Shown: piece after piece, positions 18,701 to 25,347 of the stretch
Layout: every line of letters starts with the position of its first letter
Position numbering within the stretch: the first letter of the stretch is position 1
Notes under the pieces: generated by a model
Seen by the model: the letters and a program-made list of their open reading frames with translations, nothing else
What the model was told of the DNA's origin: nothing
Database searches by the model: none
Translations under genes and position numbers: made by a program
Assembly: GCA_938092135.1 (NCBI GenBank)
Contig: CALLJL010000001.1
Coordinates: 88,506 to 152,505, forward strand
DNA: 64,000 bases
Origin: an uncultured bacterium
Lineage (GTDB): Bacteria; Acidobacteriota; Aminicenantia; Aminicenantales; CALLJL01
Reading direction: 5' to 3'

Positions 18701-20072
18701 CTAAGTTAAGCTCTTTGTTTTTATAATTTCCCCTAATTTGACCAGTTAAAAGTTCAATTTGTCCTTTAGAAAAGCTTAATTTTTTATTAGGTTCAGATAA
18801 CTTAAATCTAAAATTAGCTTCGAGCTGGCTAAAATCGGCTTTTCCTGAGACCAAAGGCACCAGTAACTCGATTTGGCCGCAAAGGGGCGCAGCCTCAAGA
18901 TTGGCCAGAGCAAAGTTTGTAGCGTTTATTCGGCCTTGACCAACCCAGCCTTTTTCTGCTTCTTTAAGGCTGAAGGTGAAGTTTATTTTGCCTTCGACTG
19001 AAAATTGCCTGTAAAAGGGATGAGAGAAACTTCCATTTTTTGATTCACTGGCAATGTCTTTGGTTGAATTGGGAAGTTTATAAACCATGCCTGGAGCAGA
19101 CACTAAGGGCGAATTAATGCCTGATGTAAGCTCAAAAGAGGCAACCGAGGGAGGGGTTTTAATTGCTATCTTTTCTTTATTCCAGAAAAAAGGCATTTTT
19201 TCAGCCTGCATTTCTCCCTCGATGATAGCCTGAAAGAGAGAGATTTGAGGTTTAAGCTTTACCCTGGCCTCGGCTTTCAGATTTAGGGCCTCACTCTCGA
19301 CAATAGCCTCAGTCAAAATCACTTCTTTTTCATCAAAACGGAAGAGGAAGCGGGTTGAAGCCACGATAAAGCGAGATTGGCCAGCAAGTTCAACTCTTCC
19401 TTGCCCCGTTGTGATCCATCCGTCATGCTCCATCTTTTTTTCATCAAACTTAAGTCCGACTTCGATGTTATCCAGAAAAATGGATTGAAGCCAAGCAGTC
19501 CTCGAAAAAGATTCTGAAAGGGAAAATCTTCCGGGTTCAATCAGAAGATGGTCAATCCGGAAGGACCAGGGTTTGAATTTCCGGGAAATCTTTTCTTTTA
19601 TTTTGATTGATTCGGGCTTATTTCTTCTTTCTCCCAAAAAATCAAGCCTTCGCCAAGCGAGAGTGGGTTCAATTATTTTAACTTTCTGGAGATGAATTCG
19701 GCGACGCAGTAGCGGCCAGAGGGAAAAATTGATATCCAATTCTTTGGTCGAAAAAAGAGGCTTAGCGGAAGATATAAGGTACTCTTGGTAGCCGCTTTTA
19801 GGAAAAGTTGAAAGGGCAAAAACTCTTATATTCTTTGCTTTTATTTTAAATTGCCATGGATTAAGGCGAAGGAAGTCTGCTTTAATGGTCAATCCGAATT
19901 GCAAGTTGAGACGCTGGTTGAGATGAGAGAGAAGCAAGGCCGAAAAGTGACCACTCTGCAAGTAGATAAGGGCTGCGGCCAGGAAAAAAAGAAGAACAGC
20001 GAGAATGATTCCCCCTTTAAGCCATCGCCGTCGCCACGTCATGGTATTGATCTTAGTTGTTACTTCGTCCAA
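12732..20072 (-). CDS. TamB-TamA/BamA fusion: giant AsmA/TamB protein joined to POTRA domains and Omp85 barrel
   Basis: One uninterrupted 2446-codon frame holds two proteins that are normally separate. A cytoplasmic start and inner-membrane anchor occupy about residues 15-40, followed by an AsmA/TamB-type repetitive beta region (about 45-1560). The conserved TamB C-terminal domain (DUF490) lies at about 1560-1700, with SQEELAFLLLTGKSLEE and ITNSQRQSWNLDYRLSRGMLLNLFR. After a Ser-rich linker come about four or five POTRA-like units (about 1740-2125) and a 16-strand-type Omp85 barrel (about 2130-2446). The barrel contains the GYSIRGF motif (about 2341) and ends in Phe. TamB normally bridges the two membranes and contacts the TamA POTRA domain, so the junction sits where the separate proteins meet. 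The start is uncertain: TTG at 20072 or ATG at 20042, with TATATT just upstream on this strand. Confidence 0.93.
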   Translation of the reverse strand: MDEVTTKINTMTWRRRWLKGGIILAVLLFFLAAALIYLQSGHFSALLLSHLNQRLNLQFGLTIKADFLRLNPWQFKIKAKNIRVFALSTFPKSGYQEYLISSAKPLFSTKELDINFSLWPLLRRRIHLQKVKIIEPTLAWRRLDFLGERRNKPESIKIKEKISRKFKPWSFRIDHLLIEPGRFSLSESFSRTAWLQSIFLDNIEVGLKFDEKKMEHDGWITTGQGRVELAGQSRFIVASTRFLFRFDEKEVILTEAIVESEALNLKAEARVKLKPQISLFQAIIEGEMQAEKMPFFWNKEKIAIKTPPSVASFELTSGINSPLVSAPGMVYKLPNSTKDIASESKNGSFSHPFYRQFSVEGKINFTFSLKEAEKGWVGQGRINATNFALANLEAAPLCGQIELLVPLVSGKADFSQLEANFRFKLSEPNKKLSFSKGQIELLTGQIRGNYKNKELNLAQFSLVWAGISLSASGQFKPKQELITTFTLTTENLGRSLSELRKRMLLPFKVLEEIEKPKVQMERKPVAGKLRLDGHIKGLWPKGNNEQNSETKGYLANNEFHRQRKRSSWPELQGKISLEGSALQGPFWTDGHLEAKIDLKKRKINFAHFAFSSPEFEVNLDGSFTLDPLSHDFGLQSNLKLKLAIAEIKNWESILPAQFQSFLREKGLLPLGGCIKLEATLAGPVNQSPAHFWVQAKELRAGKMEVVALKAEGQGDIEKVQITNLQLQKSDGQRPLSASLNFDWKRKIFKITIEADSLELGDWVELIPSSTPAVIGQVGFRLEAMGSLDNYELTYRIEGKEIKFWRRGIAPSLVPSTSFPFFSVPIFSYSFSPTSSCFFSFPSLFYFAPGCTFLPSFFFPLFSFASKIDSASENLAIYFSENNNPGLGSGDRANLTNNLINYLKFFNFSPLLPPPLYLPGSSYSSALISSGQARPYLPLITVPAVRISGRLTVKMGSLTFFNLKADFGGNGTGPAGFRIGSFEITTAEPLELLLQDDLLLIRGFDWKSRDLNFRLVGGLGFKSRKAELKIEARLPFLLLVEFFSQVRPSDNSLKKVTARGEILFQGQVSGNISHFAEIEPNLELIISDGQLAWPIYPGQELIFKHINLRAKLNQIMLTIDNLSLNLGNGQIVARGLIPLSGLRANGRTREAQINLAFSQLNPWDFIPVQINKIPASLKEKFAGKTSGELSGEINVSFIPEPKQWRPSLKAELKVETLRLSLDHIILANKEPIIFNVEPDLITLKKVEISGKSGSLKVKAKLRHPFSQPQAQSELDVSLQAFGDLEALSPWLKDVTLRGNVTISLSLAGSLAKIEPKATIEFRQLAAEKTDLPLRLSEGSGYFFLAGNKLEINSCRGLINGAPWEISGFLEVGQDGQIKSTGINLIIKDLPIEIKDTMATALDAYLDLNSDRGRLFLAGDITAKGMTILADINSLGPWLRRRASFRRPSPTPEPQFLENIYLNLKINLFEPALVTNSFLRTSIEGGLTISGNLAQPIILGRLVNAAAGEFTWAERRYQLEKMQIDFTGSFPPDPKLEIIAQTDFIHRYDQVEVKLLLNGPISNLRLSFQSTPPRSQEELAFLLLTGKSLEEIRREGLSGLREQILLALATPVASRFGAEIRRIIGVEEMRIEPLGIAGETDPGARLTLVKQITPAARLVTSVDITNSQRQSWNLDYRLSRGMLLNLFRRDDGSYGTGLRHSLSLGGEKRKGEGSKVSPAGVSAESFSPKIISSLKIKGDPFFTSELIQGKIRSLQPGKTFSHRLLDQQMKLLESFYHRHQFFQAKINPQIISEAEGKVDIILEINAGPRIEIEYCGYSPSRRLRHRVETLWSRETSPERAAKGASALVAKNLVGQGYYQANVKSVLKVEEKRIANFIIVNRGHRYQIKEVRVVGASPERARRLQQQIKSWRREEAKGFWLLITDPRLIMEAIRNWYEQQGFLEAKAAVSIEEDKEMGLLTCVLEVEEGPQSFVEEVKFEGNQAVSATELKSLVRTKAGEPFNPTLLLSDRNRLLSFYRRHGYQDVSVTSRVEFSQSGEEAKVIFTIEEGVIHRVAEVEFDAPKEEQRRQLSQIFGLKPGERLTFERISEGQKALYDIGDFNLVQVRTEPTTEPGLEKVRVELRREPAINFRYGLRYDSEAKTEVTAGLDFRHLFGLGRQGLTNFIYNERLKDWRFSFHDRNFLGLKVDSLLSFYATRKKEAGFTTDEMGASWRQQFKLPGKILLSLVARRSSIHTYEAETEGPFLFDISLSLTELSLQAIRDLRDDPFDPHRGSFFSSSLTYSPKQLKSELTYFSWFGQASFYQPLSSRLVFASNFRLGLATAFDQVMVPARRFYAGGGYSIRGFKQDMVGPYDPYLKQPEGGEAVFISNQELRLAILPGVDGVIFYDSGNVFPEVKNLKLSHLRHSAGVGLRLWSPLGLLRFDLGFNLRPRAGEPRTVFFFTLGPLF
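17255..17660 (-). other. low-complexity Phe/Ser/Pro-rich insert in the TamB region
   Basis: Codons about 805-938 of the giant gene interrupt the beta repeats with segments such as SFPFFSVPIFSYSFSP and FPSLFYFAPGC. The plus strand here is almost pure purine (long A/G runs between about 17480 and 17610). The frame stays open. It may be a recently expanded purine tract or a real hydrophobic insert. Confidence 0.7.
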
Positions 20073-20386
20073 TGTTTTAATATATCATAAAACCAATTTA
20101 TAGCTTAGTCTAAAAATTAGCCTCAAGAAGTTGCTTTTAAATTTAAAATGATGTTATTAACAATTTTTTAACCAGTAGTTTTTAATTTGGTGAGCCCTGC
20201 ATCTTAAAAGTAGATAAAATTTAAGGCAAATTGTGTAGCTTCAGGACAATTCTTATGAAAATTAAAGAAAGGTTTTGCCCTTAATTAGCCAAAGCCAAAG
20301 AAAAGCCCAAAGAATTTTGGAGCAGCAGCTGGAATTTTGACTGGCAGTATGGCGGACAAAGTTTCTTACCGCCCAGCTAGTTGAGA

Positions 20387-20410
20387 GCAGTTTTTTACCT
20401 GAGGATTGGC
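20387..20410 (+). repeat. 24-bp direct repeat, copy 1
   Basis: The sequence begins GCAGTTTTTTACCTGAGG and ends ATTGGC. It is identical to the copy at 20458-20481, with starts exactly 71 bases apart. The four bases after each copy are TAAC and GAAC. Confidence 0.85.
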
Positions 20411-20457
20411 TAACCCCTTTAACAAACTAGGCCCAGCGTATGAATTTAAGGTTGATG

Positions 20458-20481
20458 GCAGTTTTTTACCTGAGGATTGGC
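20458..20481 (+). repeat. 24-bp direct repeat, copy 2
   Basis: Identical to the copy at 20387-20410. It lies about 150 bases upstream of the OmpA-family start. Confidence 0.85.
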
Positions 20482-20632
20482 GAACTACTCCATAGCTAAT
20501 GATTATGCCATTTAAAAATTCGTTCGAAAGCACCTATTAAGTTTCTATTTTAAAGAGTAAAAATTTGACAATAAATACAGAAATAAATATGGAAAAAATG
20601 GAAAGGGCTAATTTTTGGCGAAGGAGGCCAAA

Positions 20633-21568
20633 ATGAGGACAAAAGAGGCATCCCAATTTTTAATTTTTTTAGGCATATTTTTAATAGTTGGCCCATCTTT
20701 TGCCCAGAAGGATGTCGAAGGAAGCAAAGATCATCCAATCATTTCAAGATATCCAGGTTCATATATATATTTTTATGATCAAAAAGAGTTTGATGAATTT
20801 GAAATTCTTTTGGGACCTGAAAAGATATTTCAAGGAGATGATTATGTTAAAAAAGCAAAAAAGGAGAGGACTGAAGGGAAAGTTACAAGAATTGGATACC
20901 AAGCACCAAAAAACAGAAGTGTCTTTGAGGTTTTTAAAAACTATGAAGAAGCTGTTAAAAAAGCCAACTTTGATCTACTTTATTCAGCCAGTGGAAAGGA
21001 TTTTTCCATCTCTGACTTTCTTAATCATTATTTCCGCCTTCGAGCTGGATGGAGTGAGGATAAAAGTTTCTACCTATCTGCAAGAAATAAATCAGGTAAT
21101 GTGATGATTTCGATTTGTGTTTTACCGGGGTGGGATGGTCCAGTTGCCCTTGTAGGCATTGTTGAAAAAAAAGAAATGGAAATGGGGCTTATCAAAGCCA
21201 AGGACATATATGAAAAAATAAAAAGTGAAGGCAAAGTTGCCATTTATGGAATATACTTTGATTTTGATAAAGCAGAAATCAAACCAGAATCGAAGCCGGC
21301 TTTCGAAGAGATAGCCGCTTTTTTAAAAGCACATCCTGAAATAAAGTTATACATTGTGGGGCATACTGATAATATAGGAAGACTTGAATATAATTTTGAA
21401 CTTTCAAAGAGGAGGGCAGAAGCGGTTATGAAAGAATTGGTAGAAAAATATGGAATTAGTGGCGACAGGCTTAAGGCTTTCGGCGTTGGCCCTCTTGCAC
21501 CTGTTGCCTCTAACTCTACAGAAGAAGGAAGAGCAAAAAACAGGAGAGTTGAACTTGTAGAGCAGTGA
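20633..21568 (+). CDS. OmpA-family peptidoglycan-binding protein with DUF4892-like N-terminal domain
   Basis: The 311-aa exported protein has a signal peptide (about residues 1-25, ending SFAQ) and a central domain (about 30-190) with a D-HP-ISRYPGSYI opening typical of DUF4892. The OmpA C-terminal domain (about 200-310) carries IYFDFDKAEIKPES, VGHTDNIGRLEYNFELSKRRAEAV and a final NRRVELV. This domain binds peptidoglycan, and the protein probably lies in the outer membrane or periplasm. The ATG at 20633 is chosen because AAGGAGG sits just upstream; an in-frame TTG at 20615 is less likely. The next gene begins at the stop codon. Confidence 0.88.
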   Translation: MRTKEASQFLIFLGIFLIVGPSFAQKDVEGSKDHPIISRYPGSYIYFYDQKEFDEFEILLGPEKIFQGDDYVKKAKKERTEGKVTRIGYQAPKNRSVFEVFKNYEEAVKKANFDLLYSASGKDFSISDFLNHYFRLRAGWSEDKSFYLSARNKSGNVMISICVLPGWDGPVALVGIVEKKEMEMGLIKAKDIYEKIKSEGKVAIYGIYFDFDKAEIKPESKPAFEEIAAFLKAHPEIKLYIVGHTDNIGRLEYNFELSKRRAEAVMKELVEKYGISGDRLKAFGVGPLAPVASNSTEEGRAKNRRVELVEQ

Positions 21569-22041
21569 GTAAAGGCATAGGAACTATGAAAAAATATTGG
21601 ATTTGGAAAGTAATTTTGCCCACTTTGTTATGTGTCGAGATGACCTATGGATGCTTTCAAGAGTCTCTGGTTGAGCTTAGGATTATAGGCGGGATTGCAG
21701 GATTTAGACGCTACCTCGTTATCTACCAAAATGGACTTGCTTATGTAGATTTAGGTAAAGAAAAGGTTTGGAAATATTTAAAAGAAAATAAATTAATAGA
21801 GATTCGGCGCGCACTGGAGAATTTAGATTTTAAGCACCTTAAGCCTGAGTATATACCATCTCAACCTATTTATGATGGTTTCGCTTATAACCTTACTTAC
21901 CATGGTTTTACTGTCCGTTTGCAAGACCCCATTGAAGATGTAGCCCCTAAGGACTTATGTGATGTCGTTAAAATGCTCCAGGGAATCCTAGAATGTTTTA
22001 GAGTGAATAAAAAGAACTGTAATTATTTTCGACGAGGCTGA
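21565..22041 (+). CDS. exported protein of unknown function
   Basis: The 158-codon frame starts with a GTG overlapping the OmpA-family stop; an ATG at 21586 is an alternative. An N-terminal hydrophobic segment ends in MTYGC, a weak lipobox-like site, so the product is exported or lipid-anchored. The rest is a mixed alpha/beta domain with several aromatic residues (GFRRYLVIYQNGLAYVDLG, IYDGFAYNLTYHGFTVRLQD) and late cysteines. The QNGLAYV pattern resembles small periplasmic proteins of unknown role. No named family is recognised. Confidence 0.65.
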   Translation: MSKGIGTMKKYWIWKVILPTLLCVEMTYGCFQESLVELRIIGGIAGFRRYLVIYQNGLAYVDLGKEKVWKYLKENKLIEIRRALENLDFKHLKPEYIPSQPIYDGFAYNLTYHGFTVRLQDPIEDVAPKDLCDVVKMLQGILECFRVNKKNCNYFRRG

Positions 22042-22320
22042 GACCATAATTTTTTGGTTAATTTTTAGAGTGTGTTAGGCCTCTCATGATGAGAGAATGC
22101 CAAAAAAAACGACTAATAATCATCTGGTTACTTCTCGTTGGAGGTCATGAGCCTAATCGATTTGCTAAGCGCTTAAGCGATATTGCCAGGAAGACATTCT
22201 CTAGCTTTGCGATTTGATTCTTGGATAATCCCCAACGTCTAAATTAATGGAAGGGACTGGATTTAGGGGGGCAACCTTAGCCATTCACGATTATCGCCCT
22301 TATCTCTTATATTTTTTTGA
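22042..22320. other. intergenic region with a perfect inverted repeat
   Basis: CTCTCATGATGAGAG (22081-22095) has perfect 7-base arms around one central base. It lies 40 bases after the preceding stop and has no T-run, so it is more likely a protein site than a terminator. Nothing else is recognisable. Confidence 0.5.
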
Positions 22321-22349
22321 TTGATGAATTATGAGCATATGCTTATAAT
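22321..22349 (+). promoter_or_regulatory. promoter with palindromic operator, probable DUF134 autoregulation site
   Basis: TTGATG (22321-22326) and TATAAT (22344-22349) are separated by 17 bases. The near-perfect palindrome TTATGAGCATATGCTTATAA (22329-22348) covers the spacer and the -10. It differs by one base from the perfect palindrome in the NifX-type promoter at 12237-12256. The first gene downstream encodes a DUF134 DNA-binding protein, which makes autoregulation likely. Confidence 0.78.
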
Positions 22350-22401
22350 TTAAATGATTCGGGTATGAAAAAATGCCAATAACTTTAGAAAGGAGATAGG
22401 A

Positions 22402-22752
22402 ATGCCTAGGCCTTTCTGTCGCCGGCGCATCGGCTGGCAACCGGAAAGATGTCGTTTTTTCCCCGAAGGTGCCGAACACCAACCTGTAGACGTCATTACC
22501 TTGAACCTCGATGAATTGGAAGCCATCAGGCTGGCTGACCTGGAGGGATTATATCAGGAGCAGGCAGCTGAAAAAATGAATATTTCCAGACCAACCTTTG
22601 CCCGTATCCTCGAATCAGGCCGTAGAAAGGTAGCAGAGGCTCTAGTTTACGGCAAAGGTCTTATTATAGGAGGAGGATCTGTAGAAATAGAGCCGCAGCC
22701 TTGTGGCCCTGGATTTGAACCAGGTTGTCCGGGAGGAAGACGCATGCCCTAG
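22402..22752 (+). CDS. DUF134 family helix-turn-helix DNA-binding protein
   Basis: The 116-aa protein matches DUF134: MPRPFCRRRIGW, DVITLNLDELEAIRLADLEGL, then a sigma-70 region 4-like helix-turn-helix YQEQAAEKMNISRPTFARIL and ESGRRKVAEALVYGKGLII. The C-terminus is Cys/Gly/Pro-rich (QPCGPGFEPGCPGG) and, with N-terminal Cys6 and Cys17, may bind a metal or Fe-S cluster and act as sensor. GAAAGGAGAT precedes the ATG. Its promoter contains a palindrome shared with the NifX-type gene. It is followed by small Cys-rich genes. Confidence 0.92.
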   Translation: MPRPFCRRRIGWQPERCRFFPEGAEHQPVDVITLNLDELEAIRLADLEGLYQEQAAEKMNISRPTFARILESGRRKVAEALVYGKGLIIGGGSVEIEPQPCGPGFEPGCPGGRRMP

Positions 22753-22769
22753 GTCAGGAAAAAATAACA

Positions 22770-22988
22770 ATGGATAATAGATTTCATGGTTCCTATCCAG
22801 GCCGTTTTATTAAACAGGGCCCAGAGGTTTACTGCTTTTGTCCAAAATGGGGTCATCGCGAGGAGTATAAACCTGGTGTTCCCTGTATAGACGAACGTTG
22901 TCCAAATTGGGGAATAGCTCTAATTCGCGAAAGCTCTGAACACCATCGGCTGATGGAGGAAAGAAAAGAATTAAAGGGCAAGAAATAG
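22770..22988 (+). CDS. small zinc-ribbon-like protein
   Basis: The 72-aa product from the ATG at 22770 has CFCPKWGHREEY and PCIDERCPNWG, giving four to five cysteines spaced for one metal site. The text resembles rubredoxin- or zinc-ribbon-like knuckles (CPxWG repeated). It lies 18 bases after the DUF134 gene and is probably cotranscribed. I do not know a named family. An in-frame TTG at 22725 inside the upstream gene is a less likely start. Confidence 0.7.
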   Translation: MDNRFHGSYPGRFIKQGPEVYCFCPKWGHREEYKPGVPCIDERCPNWGIALIRESSEHHRLMEERKELKGKK

Positions 22989-23020
22989 ACAAAATTAGTT
23001 AGAATGGAAGGAGATTTAAG

Positions 23021-23389
23021 ATGATAGGCTATGGTAGAAAACATTATAGTTTTGGATATGGTCAGGCGTTTGGTGGTAGCTTTGGCCGCGGCTGGTGCCG
23101 TTTAAGGCCTTTCGCTGTCAGGCATCCTGAAGACTTTACTTACCTTGGCCCCTGCCGTTGCGGCTTTGGTCCTAACGCCTTCTGGCAAGAGAAAAAGACT
23201 GGCCATATCTTTCGCGGCCTTCTTCCTTATGGGGCCTGGTTCGAGGCAATTTATAGCGGGTCGAGCCGGGAAATATCGGCAGATGAACTCAAAGCCGAAC
23301 TTGACTGGCTAAAAAAGGAAAAGGAAAACTTGGAGAGAAAGATCCAGGAAGTGGAAGAATCTCTCAAAGGAAAAAATAGCAAGAATTAA
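23021..23389 (+). CDS. DUF5320-like protein: Gly/aromatic N-terminus and C-terminal coiled coil
   Basis: The 122-aa protein has a Gly/Tyr/Phe-rich N-terminal part (SFGYGQAFGGSFGRGW), then GPCRCGFGP, and a C-terminal coiled coil (about residues 86-118, ADELKAELDWLKKEKENLER). This layout is that of DUF5320 proteins, which commonly accompany DUF134 and NifX-type genes. GAAGGAGAT precedes the ATG. The exact similarity cannot be tested here. The function is unknown. Confidence 0.65.
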   Translation: MIGYGRKHYSFGYGQAFGGSFGRGWCRLRPFAVRHPEDFTYLGPCRCGFGPNAFWQEKKTGHIFRGLLPYGAWFEAIYSGSSREISADELKAELDWLKKEKENLERKIQEVEESLKGKNSKN

Positions 23390-23606
23390 TGATCGTTTTT
23401 AATAAATTAAAGATAAAAAGCAAGAGAGTTCTCGTTAGCCCTCTCTGCTGACGAAATTAAAAAATTAAAATTAAAGCCGGAAAAGAGAAATAAATCTGTT
23501 GTTGACTTTAGGTTTTAAGATATCTATCATTTTTGGGAAATAAGAGAGAAGAAACCTTTCATTTCGAAAGATTATCCTCTCTCAATTAGATTAAAGGAGG
23601 CAATAA

Positions 23607-24416
23607 GTGAAAAAATGGCTGATTGGGATTTTTATTGTTTTAATTATAGTAGTGATTATTGTTGTAGTGGCTCTGCAAGCGACGAAGGGCGTAGTTAAAT
23701 CTGCGGACAAATTTTTTGCTTTGATCCAAACGGGCAAGGTGGAGGAAGCCTATAATTCCACAGCCAGAGAATTTCAGGCGGCTGCATCCTTGGAAGTATT
23801 CCAGAAATTCCTGGAAATAGCTACCCTGGATAACTTTGCCCGCGCTTCCTGGACGACTAGGTCAATTAGTGGTAATACGGGAAAGCTAATTGGTTCCATC
23901 CATACGAAAGAAGGTGGTGTTGTGCCTATCGAGATTGATTTCGTTAAAGAAGAAGGCCAATGGAAAATCCTGAGAATAACCAAACAAACGGCGGGCATAA
24001 GCCAAAAACAAAAAGAGGCTGAATTGGAAGAACCGGCGCCTTTAATGGGAAAGGAGGTTCCCTCGGATGAAACACTTGCGGCCATGATTAGCGAATCAAT
24101 CTGGATTTTGGGGGATGGGATTAACAAAAACGACCTAGCAAATTTCTATAATCATATAGCCAAAATTTGGCAGAGACAGACCGACGCGTCTTCCCTTAAG
24201 CAGGCCTTCTATGATTTTATAGATAAAAAAATAGATTTGACGATTATTCAAGGTCAGACACCGGTGTTGAGTGAACCGCCGGCGATTGATAATGACGGCG
24301 TATTGAGGCTCAAGGGTTATTATGCCACTCAGCCCTACATCATCAATTTTGAGCTCGGCTACCTTTACGAACATCCCCAATGGAGGCTTGTGGCCGTCAA
24401 TATTCATACAAAATAG
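23607..24416 (+). CDS. membrane-anchored protein with two NTF2-like domains, unknown function
   Basis: The 269-aa product has one N-terminal membrane segment (about residues 5-25) and an outside domain. The first half (about 30-130) has the DUF4864/NTF2-like order: ADKFFALIQTGKVEEAY, TAREFQAAASLEVFQKFL, then GTIPIEIDFVKEEGQWKIL-like strands. The second half (about 155-269) repeats that order with NKNDLANFYNHIAKIWQRQ and INFELGYLYEHPQWRLVAVNI. The product is therefore probably two tandem copies of one fold. AAAGGAGGC precedes the start. No ligand is indicated. Confidence 0.75.
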   Translation: MKKWLIGIFIVLIIVVIIVVVALQATKGVVKSADKFFALIQTGKVEEAYNSTAREFQAAASLEVFQKFLEIATLDNFARASWTTRSISGNTGKLIGSIHTKEGGVVPIEIDFVKEEGQWKILRITKQTAGISQKQKEAELEEPAPLMGKEVPSDETLAAMISESIWILGDGINKNDLANFYNHIAKIWQRQTDASSLKQAFYDFIDKKIDLTIIQGQTPVLSEPPAIDNDGVLRLKGYYATQPYIINFELGYLYEHPQWRLVAVNIHTK

Positions 24417-24895
24417 GGATAATTGGTTAAAGAAACAGGATTGTTATTCAGCAGGTTAAGCCTGGCAAAGAAAAATTTATATGGTGAGGAACATTTCATC
24501 AACCCTTAGAGGCCGGAAGGCAAACAGGCCTACGAAAGCGACCTCCAGAAAGGAAAGGAATGTGGCTGAAACTCTCTCGGCTATTATCGCCTTAAAAGAA
24601 GCCATGAAGAAGCGGATAATCACGATGGATGCGCCCACAATGATCCTGGCAATGATCGCTCAATTAATCAAATTTCGCCCGTAAAAAACCAGAAGAACGA
24701 CCGACCCTAAAGGAGCTCCACTCCTTATCAGGCAGACGTAAGATATTTAAGGTTCGAATTTTAAGCCTCTAATTCTATTTTTATTCAGTTTGAAAAAGAA
24801 GAGCGAAGTATTTCCTATACAGAGACCAATATTAAGGGGAATTTTTTAATTATTTATTATTATTTTTATATTTCCGCTAATTTCTATAGAAATAC
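24417..24895. other. intergenic region without a supported gene
   Basis: A 67-codon plus-strand frame (24481-24684) has no ribosome site, and its composition (many Lys, Arg, Met) resembles no family. The stretch after 24780 is AT-rich and leads into the BlaI promoter. No terminator is clear. Confidence 0.5.
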
Positions 24896-24924
24896 TTGAC
24901 ATTCTACATTATGTAGAATAAACT
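24896..24924 (+). promoter_or_regulatory. BlaI-type promoter/operator giving a leaderless start
   Basis: TTGACA (24896-24901) and TAAACT (24919-24924) are 17 bases apart. The spacer is the perfect dyad ATTCTACATTATGTAGAAT (24901-24919), containing the TACA/TGTA arms typical of BlaI/MecI operators. The ATG of the first gene is at 24931, only six bases after the -10. Transcription therefore probably starts at or next to the start codon, and no ribosome site is present. Confidence 0.8.
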
Positions 24925-24930
24925 ACTTTT

Positions 24931-25347
24931 ATGAAGCGGTTTTTGCCCGGAGGTTTGACCAGGAAGGCACCGTCTCTTGGCGATTTAGAAATGAGAGTCA
25001 TGGAAGTTCTTTGGGAATATGGTCGCCTGAGCGGTCGAGAAGTTCATCAAAAAATCGCGGCCACCTGTCCGATTGCGCTAACTACTATTTTGACCATCCT
25101 TAACCGATTAGCCAAGAAAGGTTTAGTTAATAAAGAGATGGGCGAAAAAATTTATTTTTTCCGGGCCACTCTGTCACGCGAGCAATGGCAAACAATTGTT
25201 GGCCGAGAGCTTCTTCTTCAGGCCTTGAAAATTTCTCCTCAGACAGTTTTTTCCACCTTTGCCGATATCCTTACCTCACTGCCCTCTGAAGAATTCATGG
25301 AATTAATCGCCAGAATCCAAAGAAAAAGAGATGAGAAAAAACCTTAG
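24931..25347 (+). CDS. BlaI/MecI family transcriptional repressor
   Basis: The 138-aa winged-helix protein has the family order LGDLEMRVMEVLWEYGRLSGREVHQKI, CPIALTTILTILNRLAKKGLVNKEM, then FFRATLSREQW and a C-terminal dimerisation helix. BlaI/MecI proteins repress through a TACA-TGTA dyad; one lies directly in the promoter here. The gene overlaps the M56 peptidase gene by 17 bases and is followed by a heavy-metal efflux set. The regulated output is therefore metal export and not beta-lactamase. Confidence 0.92.
   Translation: MKRFLPGGLTRKAPSLGDLEMRVMEVLWEYGRLSGREVHQKIAATCPIALTTILTILNRLAKKGLVNKEMGEKIYFFRATLSREQWQTIVGRELLLQALKISPQTVFSTFADILTSLPSEEFMELIARIQRKRDEKKP

Larger units (their letters stand above)
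20073..20632. other. intergenic region between divergent genes, with direct repeats
   Basis: This 560-base stretch separates the leftward TamB-TamA gene from the rightward OmpA-family gene. It holds the two 24-bp direct repeats listed separately. Minus-strand TATATT near 20083-20090 may be the -10 for the giant gene. No coding pattern is visible. Confidence 0.55.

Noticed and set aside
22081-22095. CTCTCATGATGAGAG inverted repeat as a terminator
   Set aside because: The arms leave a one-base loop and there is no T-run, so it cannot form a normal intrinsic terminator; noted only as a possible protein site.
24481-24684. 67-codon frame in the gap before the BlaI gene
   Set aside because: No ribosome site and no family resemblance on either strand.
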